Assembly (NCBI RefSeq): GCF_020144925.1
Contig: NZ_NSLC01000009.1
Coordinates: forward strand, 62,001-126,000
Direction: 5' to 3'
Length of the DNA: 64,000 nucleotides
DNA from: Afifella sp. IM 167
GTDB taxonomy: Bacteria > Pseudomonadota > Alphaproteobacteria > Rhizobiales > Afifellaceae
The notes under the pieces are model-generated. The model did no database searches. It worked only from the letters and a program-made list of their open reading frames with translations, and had not been told where the DNA came from. Positions 50,162 to 58,289 of the stretch are shown piece after piece (positions within the stretch are counted from its first letter, which is position 1; each line of letters opens with the position of its first letter). A program made the position numbers and the translations under genes.

Positions 50162-51855
50162 CAATCGTTGCCGTAATGCTCTGCCATGAAGGTGGGGCTG
50201 AATTTTTCCGAGCTGATATCCTCGGTGCGCTTCTCGCGGGAGCGTCGCTCGGGCGGGCCGTAGCCGCCGGCACCGGCCGTCTCTACGATGAGCGCCTGGT
50301 CCGGTGTGATCGGCGTCAGGCCGGGCTTCGTCGGCATGTCGCAGACGGTGCCGTCGGCCTTTCGGAGCTTGAAGCCGCCGGTGCCGCCCGATGCGCCGCC
50401 GAAGACACCCCATGGTGGGGTGAGGAAACGCTCGCCTTGCCCGGTGAACGTGGTGGTGTGGTCGACGGGCCGGATCACGCGGCGCAGGCCGAGGCCGCCG
50501 CGATGGGTGCCGGCTCCGCCGGAATCGGGCACGAAGCCGTAGGATTCCACGAGCAGAGGATACTCCGTCTCGATCGCCTCGACCGGCAGGTTCGAGGTGT
50601 TGATGAGATGCACCTGCACCCCGTCCTTGCCGTCCTTGGTGGCGCGGCCACCGAAGCCGCCGCCGACCGTCTCGAGATAGACGTAGCTTCGCCCGGTCTC
50701 GCCGTCGGTACCGGAGAAGATGACGGCGGTGTTCGCTCCGTTGGCGGCGCCGACGGCACGCTCGGGCAGAGCCGGAGCGAGGGCGCCGAGCACGACGTCG
50801 ATGACGCGCTGGCAGGTATTCGCCCGGCCGGCGACGGCGGCGGGGAAGGCGGCGTTCAGAATGGAGCCAGCTGGCGCGTCGATCTCGATCGCGTCGAGCA
50901 TGCCCTGGTTGCTCGGCACGTCGGGATCGAGCAGGGCACGGACCGCGTAGACGATCGACGACTGCAGCGCCCGGAAGGGGACGTTGATGTTGCCGAGCAC
51001 GGCCGGCGACGAGCCGGCGAAGTCGCAGCGGATGCGGCCGCCAAGGGCAGGGTCGCCGACGGTGATCTCGACGGCGATGGGCATCGCCGCCGCGCCGAAG
51101 CCGTCGTCGTCCATGACGTCTTCGAAGCGGTAGGCGCCGGGAGCGACGTTGGCGATCGCCTTCAGCATCCGGGCGTGGGTTCGCTCGATGAGCTGGTCGA
51201 AGGCGGTGGCGAGGTGTCCCCGTCCGTGGGTCGCCGCAAGCTCCTTGATGCGCCGTTCGCCGAGTTTACAGGCGGCGATCTGCGCATAATAGTCGCCGCG
51301 CCGCTCGTCCGGCACGCGGGCGTTCAGGAGCAGAAGGTCGAAGATGTCTGCGACCACCTCACCCTGGTTGAACAGGCGCACCGGTGGGATGCGCAGCCCT
51401 TCCTGGTAGATCTCCGTCATGCCGCCGGACATCGATCCCGGCGCCATGCCTCCAATGTCGGCATGATGGGCGATATTGCACATGAAGCAGAGCAGCTCGC
51501 CGTCGACGAATACCGGCATGGAGAGGGCCACATCCGGCAGATGGGAGCCGTCGGCGGTGTAGGGGTCGTTGGAGACGAAGATGTCGCCGGGCCGGAAGGC
51601 ATCGAGGTCGTACTTGCGCAGCAGCGCTCCGGTCAGACCCAGCATGGAGCTGAGATGGATCGGCTGCGAGCGCTCGCAGAGCGAGATCATCCGGCCCGCC
51701 GGATCGATCAGGGCGGTGGAGTGGTCGTTGCGCTCCTTGATGTTCGTGGAAAACGCGCTCTTCATCAGCGCGATGTAGGTTTCGTCCGTCACCGAGCGCA
51801 GGCCGCTCAGGATGACCTCCAGCGTGATGGGGTCGAGCTCCGGCGGCTGGCTCAT
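50161..51855 (-). CDS. Hydantoinase B / oxoprolinase family subunit (HyuB, cluster 3)
   Basis: A 564-residue HyuB protein: LDPITLEVILSGLRSVTDETYIALMKSAFS, PGDIFVSNDPYTADGSHLPDVALSM, ANTCQRVIDVVLGALAP and the C-terminal AGAGGYGPPERRS. Its start overlaps the end of the cluster-3 HyuA gene by 4 bases, and its stop overlaps the oxidase start. It forms the catalytic complex with HyuA. The cluster-3 pair resembles the N-methylhydantoinase/acetophenone-carboxylase-like branch as much as 5-oxoprolinase. Confidence 0.9.
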   Translation of the reverse strand: MSQPPELDPITLEVILSGLRSVTDETYIALMKSAFSTNIKERNDHSTALIDPAGRMISLCERSQPIHLSSMLGLTGALLRKYDLDAFRPGDIFVSNDPYTADGSHLPDVALSMPVFVDGELLCFMCNIAHHADIGGMAPGSMSGGMTEIYQEGLRIPPVRLFNQGEVVADIFDLLLLNARVPDERRGDYYAQIAACKLGERRIKELAATHGRGHLATAFDQLIERTHARMLKAIANVAPGAYRFEDVMDDDGFGAAAMPIAVEITVGDPALGGRIRCDFAGSSPAVLGNINVPFRALQSSIVYAVRALLDPDVPSNQGMLDAIEIDAPAGSILNAAFPAAVAGRANTCQRVIDVVLGALAPALPERAVGAANGANTAVIFSGTDGETGRSYVYLETVGGGFGGRATKDGKDGVQVHLINTSNLPVEAIETEYPLLVESYGFVPDSGGAGTHRGGLGLRRVIRPVDHTTTFTGQGERFLTPPWGVFGGASGGTGGFKLRKADGTVCDMPTKPGLTPITPDQALIVETAGAGGYGPPERRSREKRTEDISSEKFSPTFMAEHYGND

Positions 51856-53897
51856 GCACTCACCTCGATCAGGAGATTGTGGCGGGCATCGACCGAGGCG
51901 ACATCCTTCGGAAACACGACGACCGTGGTGTCGAGCTGTTCGATGATCGCCGGTCCCTCGATGCGATGGCCGTATGCGAGCTTGGCGCGGTCGTAGATCG
52001 CCGTCTCGACAGCACCGGAGCGGTCGAACCAGACCGGCCGGGACGCGATCGGCGTCGGTGTGGCCGCCGTGTCCGATGCGGCCTGTGCCGGCTCCATGTC
52101 GCGATGGTGCCTGCCTGAGGCGGCGATCCGAACGCTGGTGATCTCGATCGGCGCGCCGGGATTGTGGAAGCCGTAGGCCTCGTCATGAGCGGCCGAGAAG
52201 GCCTCTTCGAGGGCGGCGGGATCATCGTCGCCTTTGCCCGAGAAAGGCACGGCGAGTTCGAAGTTCTGGCCGAGATAGCGCATCTCCAGGCGGGTCTCGG
52301 TATGGGCGTCGCCGGGCTCGACCTCTTGCGCGCTGAACCACTCCTCCGCTTGCATCCGCAACTCGGCGAGCACCGGTGCCAGCGCCGCGGCGAGCGCGTC
52401 GTTGAGGGGCAGGTGGACGGTCCGCACGAAATGTTCCAGCTGGTCGGCGACGATCAGGCCCTGGGCGCACAAGAGGCCCGGATGGCGCGGCACCATGATC
52501 CTGCGAATGCCGAGCGCACGTGCCACGGACGCGGCATGAAGCGGCCCCGCGCCGCCATAGGCGATCAGGGTGAAGTCGCGCGGGTCGTGGCCGCGCTCGA
52601 CGGAGATGGCGCGGATGCCGCGCACCATGTTGGCAACGGCGATATCGATGATGCCGAGCGCGGCCCATTCCTGCGAAAGGCCGGTCTCTTTGGCGAGTTC
52701 GGCGATGACGGCCGCTGCGGCGTCCACCTGCATCGGCATGCTGCCGCTCAGGAGGCCGTCGGCGGACAGGCGCCCGAGAAACAGGTTGGCGTCGCTCACG
52801 GTCGGTTTTGTGCCGCCGCGTCCGTAGCAGGCCGGGCCAGGGACGGCCCCGGCGCTTCGCGGTCCGACCTTGACCAGGCCATCGGTATCGACCCAGGCGA
52901 TCGAGCCGCCGCCGGCGCCGATCGCATCGATATCGACCGAGGGCATGCGCACCGGATAGCCTTCGACCCAGCGCTCGTGGATGGTGCTGGCGGAAAAGCC
53001 GCGCAGGAGCGCCACGTCCGAACTAGTCCCGCCGATGTCGAGGGTAATCGCATTCGGCTCACCGATCTGCCGGGCGAGATGGACCGCTCCTGCAACGCCC
53101 GCGGCAGGTCCCGACAGCGCCGTGCGGATCGGGAAGGTGCGGGCGCGGCCAGCGGAAATCAGTCCGCCGCTCGACTGGTTGATGCCGAGAGGAACCGGCC
53201 CGACGGTCTCCTCGATGCCGTCTTCCAGCCGGGTGAGATAGGTGTGCATGATCGGCTGCAGATAGGCGTTGAGCACGGTGGTGGAGAGGCGTTCATACTC
53301 GCGGAACTCCGGCCTGACTTCGCAGGAGAGCGAGATCTCCACCTCCGGCATGGCACGGCGAAGAGCCTCGCCGAGCCTTAGTTCGTGCGCGTCCGTAAGG
53401 TAGGAAAACAGCAGGCACACCGCGACCGCATCCGGCTCGGCCGCGGCCACTTGGGCGACGACCCGGGCAATCTCGGCGTCTTCGAGCGCTTGCACGATGC
53501 GCCCGCCGCGCGTCACCCGCTCGGCGACCTCGAAGCGAAGATGGCGGGGGACGATGGGCGGCGGGTTGTCTTTCTGCAGATCGTAGATGCTCGGTCGGAC
53601 CTGCCGGCCGATCTCCAGGAGATCGCGAAACCCCTCCGTCGTGATCAGGGCAACCCGGCAGGGCCGCTTCTCGATCAGGGCATTGGTCGCGACCGTGGTG
53701 CCGTGGGCGATGCGGCCGATGTCGCGCGGATGCAGGCCGGTCGCCGCGCACAGCTCGCCGATGCCGGCGAGAATGGCTTCCGCCGGATTGGCGGGCGTCG
53801 AGGGCCGCTTGTGGTAGTGGGTGAGGCCGGTCGAGGGCTCATAGGCGCACACGTCGGTGAAGGTGCCGCCGACATCGATGCCAAGGGTCCAGCTCAC
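51852..53897 (-). CDS. Hydantoinase A / oxoprolinase family subunit (HyuA, cluster 3)
   Basis: About 681 residues of HyuA type: WTLGIDVGGTFTDVCAYEPSTG, IAHGTTVATNALIEKRPCRVAL, AITLDIGGTSSDVALLRG and IAYGGAGPLHAASVARALG. No ATG is available. GTG at 53897 is preferred because AGGA lies 10 bases upstream; GTG 53906 would sit only one base from it. It is ATP-dependent and works with the HyuB encoded next. The gene follows the diaminopropionate ammonia-lyase gene with a 58-base gap, so the lyase, HyuA, HyuB and oxidase probably share one transcript. Confidence 0.9.
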   Translation of the reverse strand: MSWTLGIDVGGTFTDVCAYEPSTGLTHYHKRPSTPANPAEAILAGIGELCAATGLHPRDIGRIAHGTTVATNALIEKRPCRVALITTEGFRDLLEIGRQVRPSIYDLQKDNPPPIVPRHLRFEVAERVTRGGRIVQALEDAEIARVVAQVAAAEPDAVAVCLLFSYLTDAHELRLGEALRRAMPEVEISLSCEVRPEFREYERLSTTVLNAYLQPIMHTYLTRLEDGIEETVGPVPLGINQSSGGLISAGRARTFPIRTALSGPAAGVAGAVHLARQIGEPNAITLDIGGTSSDVALLRGFSASTIHERWVEGYPVRMPSVDIDAIGAGGGSIAWVDTDGLVKVGPRSAGAVPGPACYGRGGTKPTVSDANLFLGRLSADGLLSGSMPMQVDAAAAVIAELAKETGLSQEWAALGIIDIAVANMVRGIRAISVERGHDPRDFTLIAYGGAGPLHAASVARALGIRRIMVPRHPGLLCAQGLIVADQLEHFVRTVHLPLNDALAAALAPVLAELRMQAEEWFSAQEVEPGDAHTETRLEMRYLGQNFELAVPFSGKGDDDPAALEEAFSAAHDEAYGFHNPGAPIEITSVRIAASGRHHRDMEPAQAASDTAATPTPIASRPVWFDRSGAVETAIYDRAKLAYGHRIEGPAIIEQLDTTVVVFPKDVASVDARHNLLIEVSA

Positions 53898-53955
53898 GGG
53901 GCTCACGTCCTGGTTGCCGCGTTGGGCGAGGGGTGCCCGCCAGCCACTGCCTGTC

Positions 53956-55164
53956 TCATCGCGCGTCGATGTCTCCGAGCTCGGCCAACGTCGGATAGCC
54001 CTTTCCGGTCAGATCGCGTGCCAGCAGCGCCTCGACGCTCTTGCGGTCGACGGGCCCTTCGGTCGCGATCACCAGGATCCGGCTGTCCGGGCCGAGCTTC
54101 ATGGCCTCGCGTGCTGCCGGATCGGCGCACGCCGCCATCAGGCCCGCCATCCCGGCAACGCCGGAATCCCCGATCTCCATCGGCGGATCGCCGAAAGCGC
54201 CTGCCGTGATTGCCTGCATCGACCAGATCGCCATCTCGTCGGGGATGGTCATGAAGAAATCCGTTCCCTGGGCTAGCACGGGCCATGCCAGGGTGGAGAC
54301 CTCGCCGACCGAAAGGCCGCTCATGATCGTGTCCAGGTCGCCTTCGGCCACGACGGGCCGACCGGCCACGGCGGACTTGTAGAGGCAGTCCGCCTTGTCG
54401 GGCTCGGTGACGACGAAGATGGGAGACACGGGCGAATTGTCCTTCTCGCGCAGGAGCCCGCAGATCGAGGCGGCGAGCCCGCCGCATCCGGCCTGGATGA
54501 AGACATGGGTCGGCTCGAAGGTCGGATGGCACTGCTCCTCGATCTCGATGATCATGGTGCCGTAGCCCGCCATCACCCAGAGGGGGGCGACGTCCATCTG
54601 GGGAGCCGTATCGGGAATGAGGAGCCAGCCGTTCTGCTTGGCCAATTGGGCAGCGGTCTGGGTAGAATCGTCGTAGGTGCCATCGATCCGCATCACCTCG
54701 GCCCCCTGAGCCTCGATCAGCTGCTGCCGGGTGGTGGAGACGCCGGCGTGAAGGAGGACGACGCACCGGCAGCCGGCCTGACGTGCGCCCCAGGCGACCG
54801 ACAGGCCATGGTTGCCGTCCGATGCCGTGGCGACGGTGATCGAAGAGAGCGGGCGACTGACGGGCAGGGCGGCTTCGGCGTGAAGGGCTCTGGAGACCGC
54901 ATAGGCTCCGCCAAGCGCCTTGAAGCTGCCCACGGAGAACCGGTCTCCTTCGTATTTGCAGCGAATGCTCGACAGGCCGCATGCCGCGGCGAGACCGGGA
55001 AGGTCGAGCAGGGGCGTGGGCCGATAGTCGTTCCAACCCGAAATCTCGCCGAACGCCTCCTCCGCTGCTGCGCGGCTGATATAGCGCTTCAACGCGCCAT
55101 AGGGCGCGTCCTTCATGCGTAAGCTATTGGATACGAAGTGAATTTCCGGTCGCGGGATGGACAT
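53956..55164 (-). CDS. dpaL: Diaminopropionate ammonia-lyase
   Basis: A 402-residue fold-type II PLP enzyme that converts 2,3-diaminopropionate to pyruvate and two ammonia. The PLP lysine is in RFSVGSFKALGGAYAV, and the phosphate/Asn region in ITVATASDGNHGLSVAWGAR. Family-typical STTRQQLIEAQGAEVMRIDGTYDDS and the C-terminal DSRILVIATEGPVD are present. Length agrees with E. coli YgeX (about 398). ATG 55164 (MSIPRPEIHFVSNS) is preferred; a longer frame to 55221 lacks family similarity. It is divergent from the XRE-cupin regulator, which suggests control by that protein. It may use serine or other beta-substituted amino acids as well. Confidence 0.9.
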   Translation of the reverse strand: MSIPRPEIHFVSNSLRMKDAPYGALKRYISRAAAEEAFGEISGWNDYRPTPLLDLPGLAAACGLSSIRCKYEGDRFSVGSFKALGGAYAVSRALHAEAALPVSRPLSSITVATASDGNHGLSVAWGARQAGCRCVVLLHAGVSTTRQQLIEAQGAEVMRIDGTYDDSTQTAAQLAKQNGWLLIPDTAPQMDVAPLWVMAGYGTMIIEIEEQCHPTFEPTHVFIQAGCGGLAASICGLLREKDNSPVSPIFVVTEPDKADCLYKSAVAGRPVVAEGDLDTIMSGLSVGEVSTLAWPVLAQGTDFFMTIPDEMAIWSMQAITAGAFGDPPMEIGDSGVAGMAGLMAACADPAAREAMKLGPDSRILVIATEGPVDRKSVEALLARDLTGKGYPTLAELGDIDAR

Positions 55165-55448
55165 GATACCCCGGGCTCTTTCCAATACGCTAAATTTATG
55201 GCCGATTTTTCCGATATGCAATATGAGAAGGGGAGTTTCAAGCGCTTTGCGAAATCGGTCCGCTGTCCGATTTTGTCGCGGTCGGTCTATTTAACCGATT
55301 GAATCTAAATATTGAAAATTCATATTCGGTCCTGGTCGTTGCCGGCGTCAAGGCGCAGAGACCGTGATCCGCACATGTTTCGTCCGGTAAACGTCTTTCG
55401 AGAGAAGGCAGATTCCTTTATGATCAAGAACTAGATCGGGGATACCGC
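55165..55448. promoter_or_regulatory. Divergent control region of dpaL and the XRE regulator
   Basis: 284 bases, markedly AT-rich in the middle (55282-55330), without a gene. The inverted repeat TCGGT-CTATTTA-ACCGA (55282-55298) and the partial dyad TGAA-AA-TTCA at about 55313-55322 are candidate binding sites. The octamer GATATGCA near 55212 recurs in reverse orientation in the TRAP leader at about 43876-43883. No convincing -35/-10 pair stands out. Confidence 0.45.
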
Positions 55449-56129
55449 ATGAAGACTAGGGACACGCCGGTGGCGGCGAAGAACGACGATTCGGCAAGCC
55501 GGCTCGGTCGGCGCCTGCGCGCATGGCGCACGGGGCGGGGCCTGACTTTGGCGGCCGTCAGCCAGAAGACGGGCGTTGCGAGCTCCTCGCTCTCCAAGAT
55601 CGAGAACGAGCAGGTGTCGGTCTCCTATCACACGCTCAAGCGCATCTGCGACGGCCTCGACATGCCGATCGAAGACATCATCAATCCTGAGCACAAGAAG
55701 TTCGCTCCGGGGCGGCGCTCGATTACCCGCGCTCCCGACGGGTCCGAGTTCGGCTCGCGGCAGTACATCTACCGGGCCCATGCGACGGACATGTCCAAGA
55801 AGGAGATGATCCCGCTGGAGATGGTCGTTCTCGCCCGCGCTTCCGAAGATTTCGAGGACTGGAATAAGCACGAGGGTGAAGAGTTTGTGTATGTTCTTTC
55901 CGGTGCGATCGATGTCCTCACCGAGTTCTATGCGCCGACGCGGTTGACGGCTGGAGAGAGCCTGTATTTCGACAGCTCCATGGGGCATATGTATATCTCG
56001 GTCAGCGATGAGGATGCGCGAATTCTGTCGATTTGTTACGATCCGCGCGCCCATATGCAGCGGGATATCTCGGATTTCTTTCGCGCCGGCCGGCTGGACG
56101 TGCGCCCTTTGGCCAATGAGTCCGTGTAG
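55449..56129 (+). CDS. XRE family regulator with cupin sensor domain
   Basis: A 226-residue regulator. The HTH is at about residues 17-72: RLGRRLRAWRTGRGLTLAAVSQKTGVASSSLSKIENEQVSVSYHTLKRI. The C-terminal cupin covers about 125-215 (HEGEEFVYVLSGAIDVLTEFYAPTRLTAGESLYFDSSMGHMYIS), a small-ligand sensor. This architecture is common for regulators beside amino-acid and polyamine catabolic genes. Being divergent from dpaL, it is the likely regulator of the dpaL-hyuAB-oxidase operon and possibly of the TRAP and GGT genes. The start ATG 55449 has only a weak ribosome-binding site. Confidence 0.9.
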   Translation: MKTRDTPVAAKNDDSASRLGRRLRAWRTGRGLTLAAVSQKTGVASSSLSKIENEQVSVSYHTLKRICDGLDMPIEDIINPEHKKFAPGRRSITRAPDGSEFGSRQYIYRAHATDMSKKEMIPLEMVVLARASEDFEDWNKHEGEEFVYVLSGAIDVLTEFYAPTRLTAGESLYFDSSMGHMYISVSDEDARILSICYDPRAHMQRDISDFFRAGRLDVRPLANESV

Positions 56130-56583
56130 CGCGGCGAAACGAGCTGCGGGCCGGTATCGTGCGTGGATCGCCCGCCAGGCACCCGAATCGATTGCCGGGG
56201 TTGATCCGCTCGAACGCCGTCGTGCGGCGAGCGCCGTGAGCCGGTCGAGGGTAGGGTGCCGCCAAGCCATCCGATGACACCGGTTGGGCAGGAAGCGCCA
56301 ACAGGCGTGCCGCCTGGTCGAGCGCGTGTTCGGCGACGCCGCCCAGGCCGATTGACTCCATAAGTTTCACGACGTCACTGGGCGCGGTCGGACGCCGGCA
56401 CCGGCGTGGCGGTCTTCTCAGCGCTCGGGATGCGGTTCGCCGAACTCGGGCCAGGCGCCCGGTCGAAGCGAGCCCGGCACCGGCCGAACCATGACTTGCA
56501 CGCCCCACGCCCGCCTAATTCCCGGTACACACGCCACGCTCGTTCGCGAACTCTGCCTCTGCTGCCCCTCCCGGAGACCTTCG
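56130..56583. other. Intergenic region with degraded sequence (454 bases)
   Basis: No intact gene is found. 56130-56400 has GC-rich, coding-like composition with an open minus-strand frame, but no family I recognise, and it looks like decayed coding DNA. 56406-56494 is an RND gene remnant, described separately. 56527-56565 matches bases downstream of the real RND gene. The last 20 bases supply the GNAT ribosome-binding site. Confidence 0.5.
56406..56494 (+). pseudogene. Frameshifted remnant of an RND permease 3' end
   Basis: In one frame the sequence reads [13 protein letters not shown], matching VPVFFALVMRFAE near the C-terminus of the intact permease (40303-43428). After a frameshift it reads [11 protein letters not shown] and a TGA, matching PVEASPPAPAGP and its TGA. 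Homology continues past the stop (to 56565), so this is a copy of the end of an RND locus and not chance similarity. It lies directly upstream of the GNAT gene. Divergence of roughly a quarter of the bases suggests an old duplication or a recombination join with DNA from a related genome. Confidence 0.75.
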
Positions 56584-57117
56584 ATGACTGCCAATCCAAG
56601 CGACGGCCACATCAGCCTCGACGTTGCCACGGAGGCCGATCTTCCGCGTTTCCGCAAGGATCTCAGGGACGCCTTCACGATCGCCGTCGTGGAAACGTTC
56701 GGATCGGAGGGCGAGGCGCCGATACCGTCCGACGAGGATGTCACCGCCTCCATGGAGGCGCCGAACGCCGTGGTTCACCGCATCCTCGAAGACGGACGAT
56801 GGGTCGGCGGGGCCATCGTCACGATCGACGCCCAGACGAAGCACAACGCACTCGACCTCTTTTATGTGCATGCCGACGAACTTGGCCGCGGCATCGGCCG
56901 CAAGGCCTGGGCCGCGATCGAGGCGCGCTATCCCGATACCGAGCTCTGGACGACCCACACGCCGTATTTCGAAAAGCGCAACATCCACTTCTACGTCAAT
57001 GTCTGCGGATTCCACATCGTCGAGTACCACCACGCCCGTCACCCGGACCCCAACCATCCGACCGAGGAGAACTTCCCGGACGAGGGTGGCATGTTCCGCT
57101 TCGAGAAGCGCTTCTGA
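56584..57117 (+). CDS. GNAT family N-acetyltransferase
   Basis: A 177-residue GNAT-fold protein: [22 protein letters not shown] (beta1-alpha1), [12 protein letters not shown] (beta4) and [25 protein letters not shown], with the acetyl-CoA pyrophosphate loop R/Q-x-x-G-x-G/A as RGIGRKA. It ends [18 protein letters not shown] and [10 protein letters not shown], as in a group of small bacterial acetyltransferases of unknown substrate. ATG 56584 has GGAG upstream; an in-frame ATG at 56491 lies in the RND-related repeat and is rejected. Confidence 0.88.
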   Translation: MTANPSDGHISLDVATEADLPRFRKDLRDAFTIAVVETFGSEGEAPIPSDEDVTASMEAPNAVVHRILEDGRWVGGAIVTIDAQTKHNALDLFYVHADELGRGIGRKAWAAIEARYPDTELWTTHTPYFEKRNIHFYVNVCGFHIVEYHHARHPDPNHPTEENFPDEGGMFRFEKRF

Positions 57118-57415
57118 CCCGGAGCGTGCCGCGCAACGTCGGCTTCAGCGGCTTTTCGCCTTCGAAGCTGGCGGACAGCTTTCCACCCGGCCAGCCATCG
57201 CAATGACCTCTGCGGTCCCGCGCAAGTCCGGGTCGTGCCGCCTGTGGCTCGCCCTCGGGTAATCGCAGAACGCTCGCACAGGCGCCTCTCCTCCGGGTCG
57301 CTTGTCCTTGCTGCTGCAAAGGTCCGATTTGGGACGACTGACCTGCGTTTCAGGCCGGGACGTCGGTGCCGGTAGGGCGTGATGGCATAGAGGGAGCTTG
57401 TCGGTCGCGCGAGGG
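57118..57415. other. Intergenic region, no features seen
   Basis: 298 bases between the GNAT stop and the tRNA 3' end. No open frame with a recognisable domain, repeat or clear terminator was found. Confidence 0.4.
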
Positions 57416-57492
57416 TGGTAGCGGAGGAGGGACTCGAACCCCCGACACGCGGATTATGATTCCGCTGCTCTAACCAGCTGAGCTACTCCGCC
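57416..57492 (-). tRNA. tRNA-Met (anticodon CAU)
   Basis: On the minus strand the 77-base sequence folds as a cloverleaf. The acceptor GGCGGAG pairs with CTCCGCT, the D-arm is AGCTCAGCTGGTTAGAGC, the anticodon stem GCGGA/TCCGC has loop ATCATAA (anticodon CAT), and the T-loop is GGTTCGAGTCC. The 3' CCA is encoded in the DNA. The acceptor's first pair (G-U here, not the unpaired C-A of initiators) and the overall sequence point to elongator Met. A lysidine-modified tRNA-Ile(CAU) is less likely. Confidence 0.93.
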
Positions 57493-57642
57493 AACCGGGC
57501 GGGCCTGGCTTCCGCAGAAGGGGCCGCCTCAAGGGCGCGGGGCGCATCGAAGCGCCCGCGAACCGGCGTGGGATATACGGTCGGGGGCCTTCCCCGTCAA
57601 GCGAGGCGGATGGCGCGCGCCCGCGCCCCGGGCCGATCTGTC

Positions 57643-58092
57643 TCATCCGGCCCTGCGCGCCGCCGCGAGGCCCTCGGCGCGGGCATGGAAGGCCTCCACC
57701 GAGCGGGCGAAGAACTGGCGCACCAGCGCCTCCTTGAAGCCCCCCAGAAAGCCGGGTGCGAGGATGAAGTCGACCTGCATCTTCACCCGCGTGCGCGCCG
57801 GCCCGAGAGGCTCGAAGTTCCATTCGTGGCGGAGCTCGCGAAAGGGCTTTTCCCGCGAGCGGATGAGAAGATGCCTCGGCCGGTCGAAATGCGCGTAGCT
57901 GAGAAAGCGGACGGTAAAGCCGGGAAGCCCGACCTCCTGCATCACCGCGAGGTCGTCCCCGCGCCGCTCCACGATCTGTGCGCCGACGAAGCCGGGCAGG
58001 AACTGTGGATAGCTCTCCACATCCGCCACCATGTCGAAGACGGCCTCGCAGGCAAGTTCGACGCAGGTGTCGGAATCGAGATGGCCGGCCAT
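57643..58092 (-). CDS. RatA / COQ10-like START-domain protein
   Basis: A 149-residue SRPBCC fold: MAGHLDSDTCVELACEAVFDMVADVESYPQFLPGFVGAQIVERR and the tail LGGFKEALVRQFFARSVEAFHARAEGL. This is the polyketide-cyclase/COQ10 group that includes the ubiquinone-binding chaperone COQ10 and E. coli RatA. Given its alphaproteobacterial origin, a role in ubiquinone handling is the more likely reading. RatA-type toxin activity is known only from few members. It is leftward, upstream of the tRNA. A 15-bp tandem repeat lies between it and the cytochrome gene. Confidence 0.87.
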   Translation of the reverse strand: MAGHLDSDTCVELACEAVFDMVADVESYPQFLPGFVGAQIVERRGDDLAVMQEVGLPGFTVRFLSYAHFDRPRHLLIRSREKPFRELRHEWNFEPLGPARTRVKMQVDFILAPGFLGGFKEALVRQFFARSVEAFHARAEGLAAARRAG

Positions 58093-58174
58093 GGCTCAGG
58101 CCCGCGCGGCGGCGCGGCAGGGCGCCGTGGCGGCGGCCGGCAGGGCAGGGGCTACGAGGCGCCTCGCGGCGTCC

Positions 58175-58249
58175 GGGCGTCGGTTCCCCGGGCGTCGGTT
58201 CCCCGTGCGTCGGTTCCCCGGGCGTCGGTTCCCCGTGCGTCGGTTCAAA
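58175..58249. repeat. 15-bp minisatellite, five copies
   Basis: Five head-to-tail units of G(G/T)GCGTCGGTTCCCC at 58175, 58190, 58205, 58220 and 58235; the last ends in AAA instead of CCC. Units alternate GG/GT at the start in copies 2-5. The array is intergenic (RatA-like gene ends at 58092, NapC-type gene at 58290) and contains no frame with a plausible start. Copy number is likely to vary between strains. Confidence 0.92.
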
Positions 58250-58289
58250 GGCATCGGTGTCGTCCCGGCAGCGCCCAGGCGGCGCCGGG

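Noticed and set aside
56002-56508. Minus-strand gene in the gap before the GNAT gene
   Set aside because: Overlaps the XRE-cupin C-terminus and the RND remnant. No start signal or family was recognised; it may be decayed coding DNA.
57643-58092. Toxin-antitoxin system (RatA toxin)
   Set aside because: The fold is shared with COQ10 proteins and no antitoxin gene is adjacent, so a toxin role is not supported.
58175-58249. CRISPR array
   Set aside because: 15-bp units repeat head to tail without spacers and there are no cas genes.
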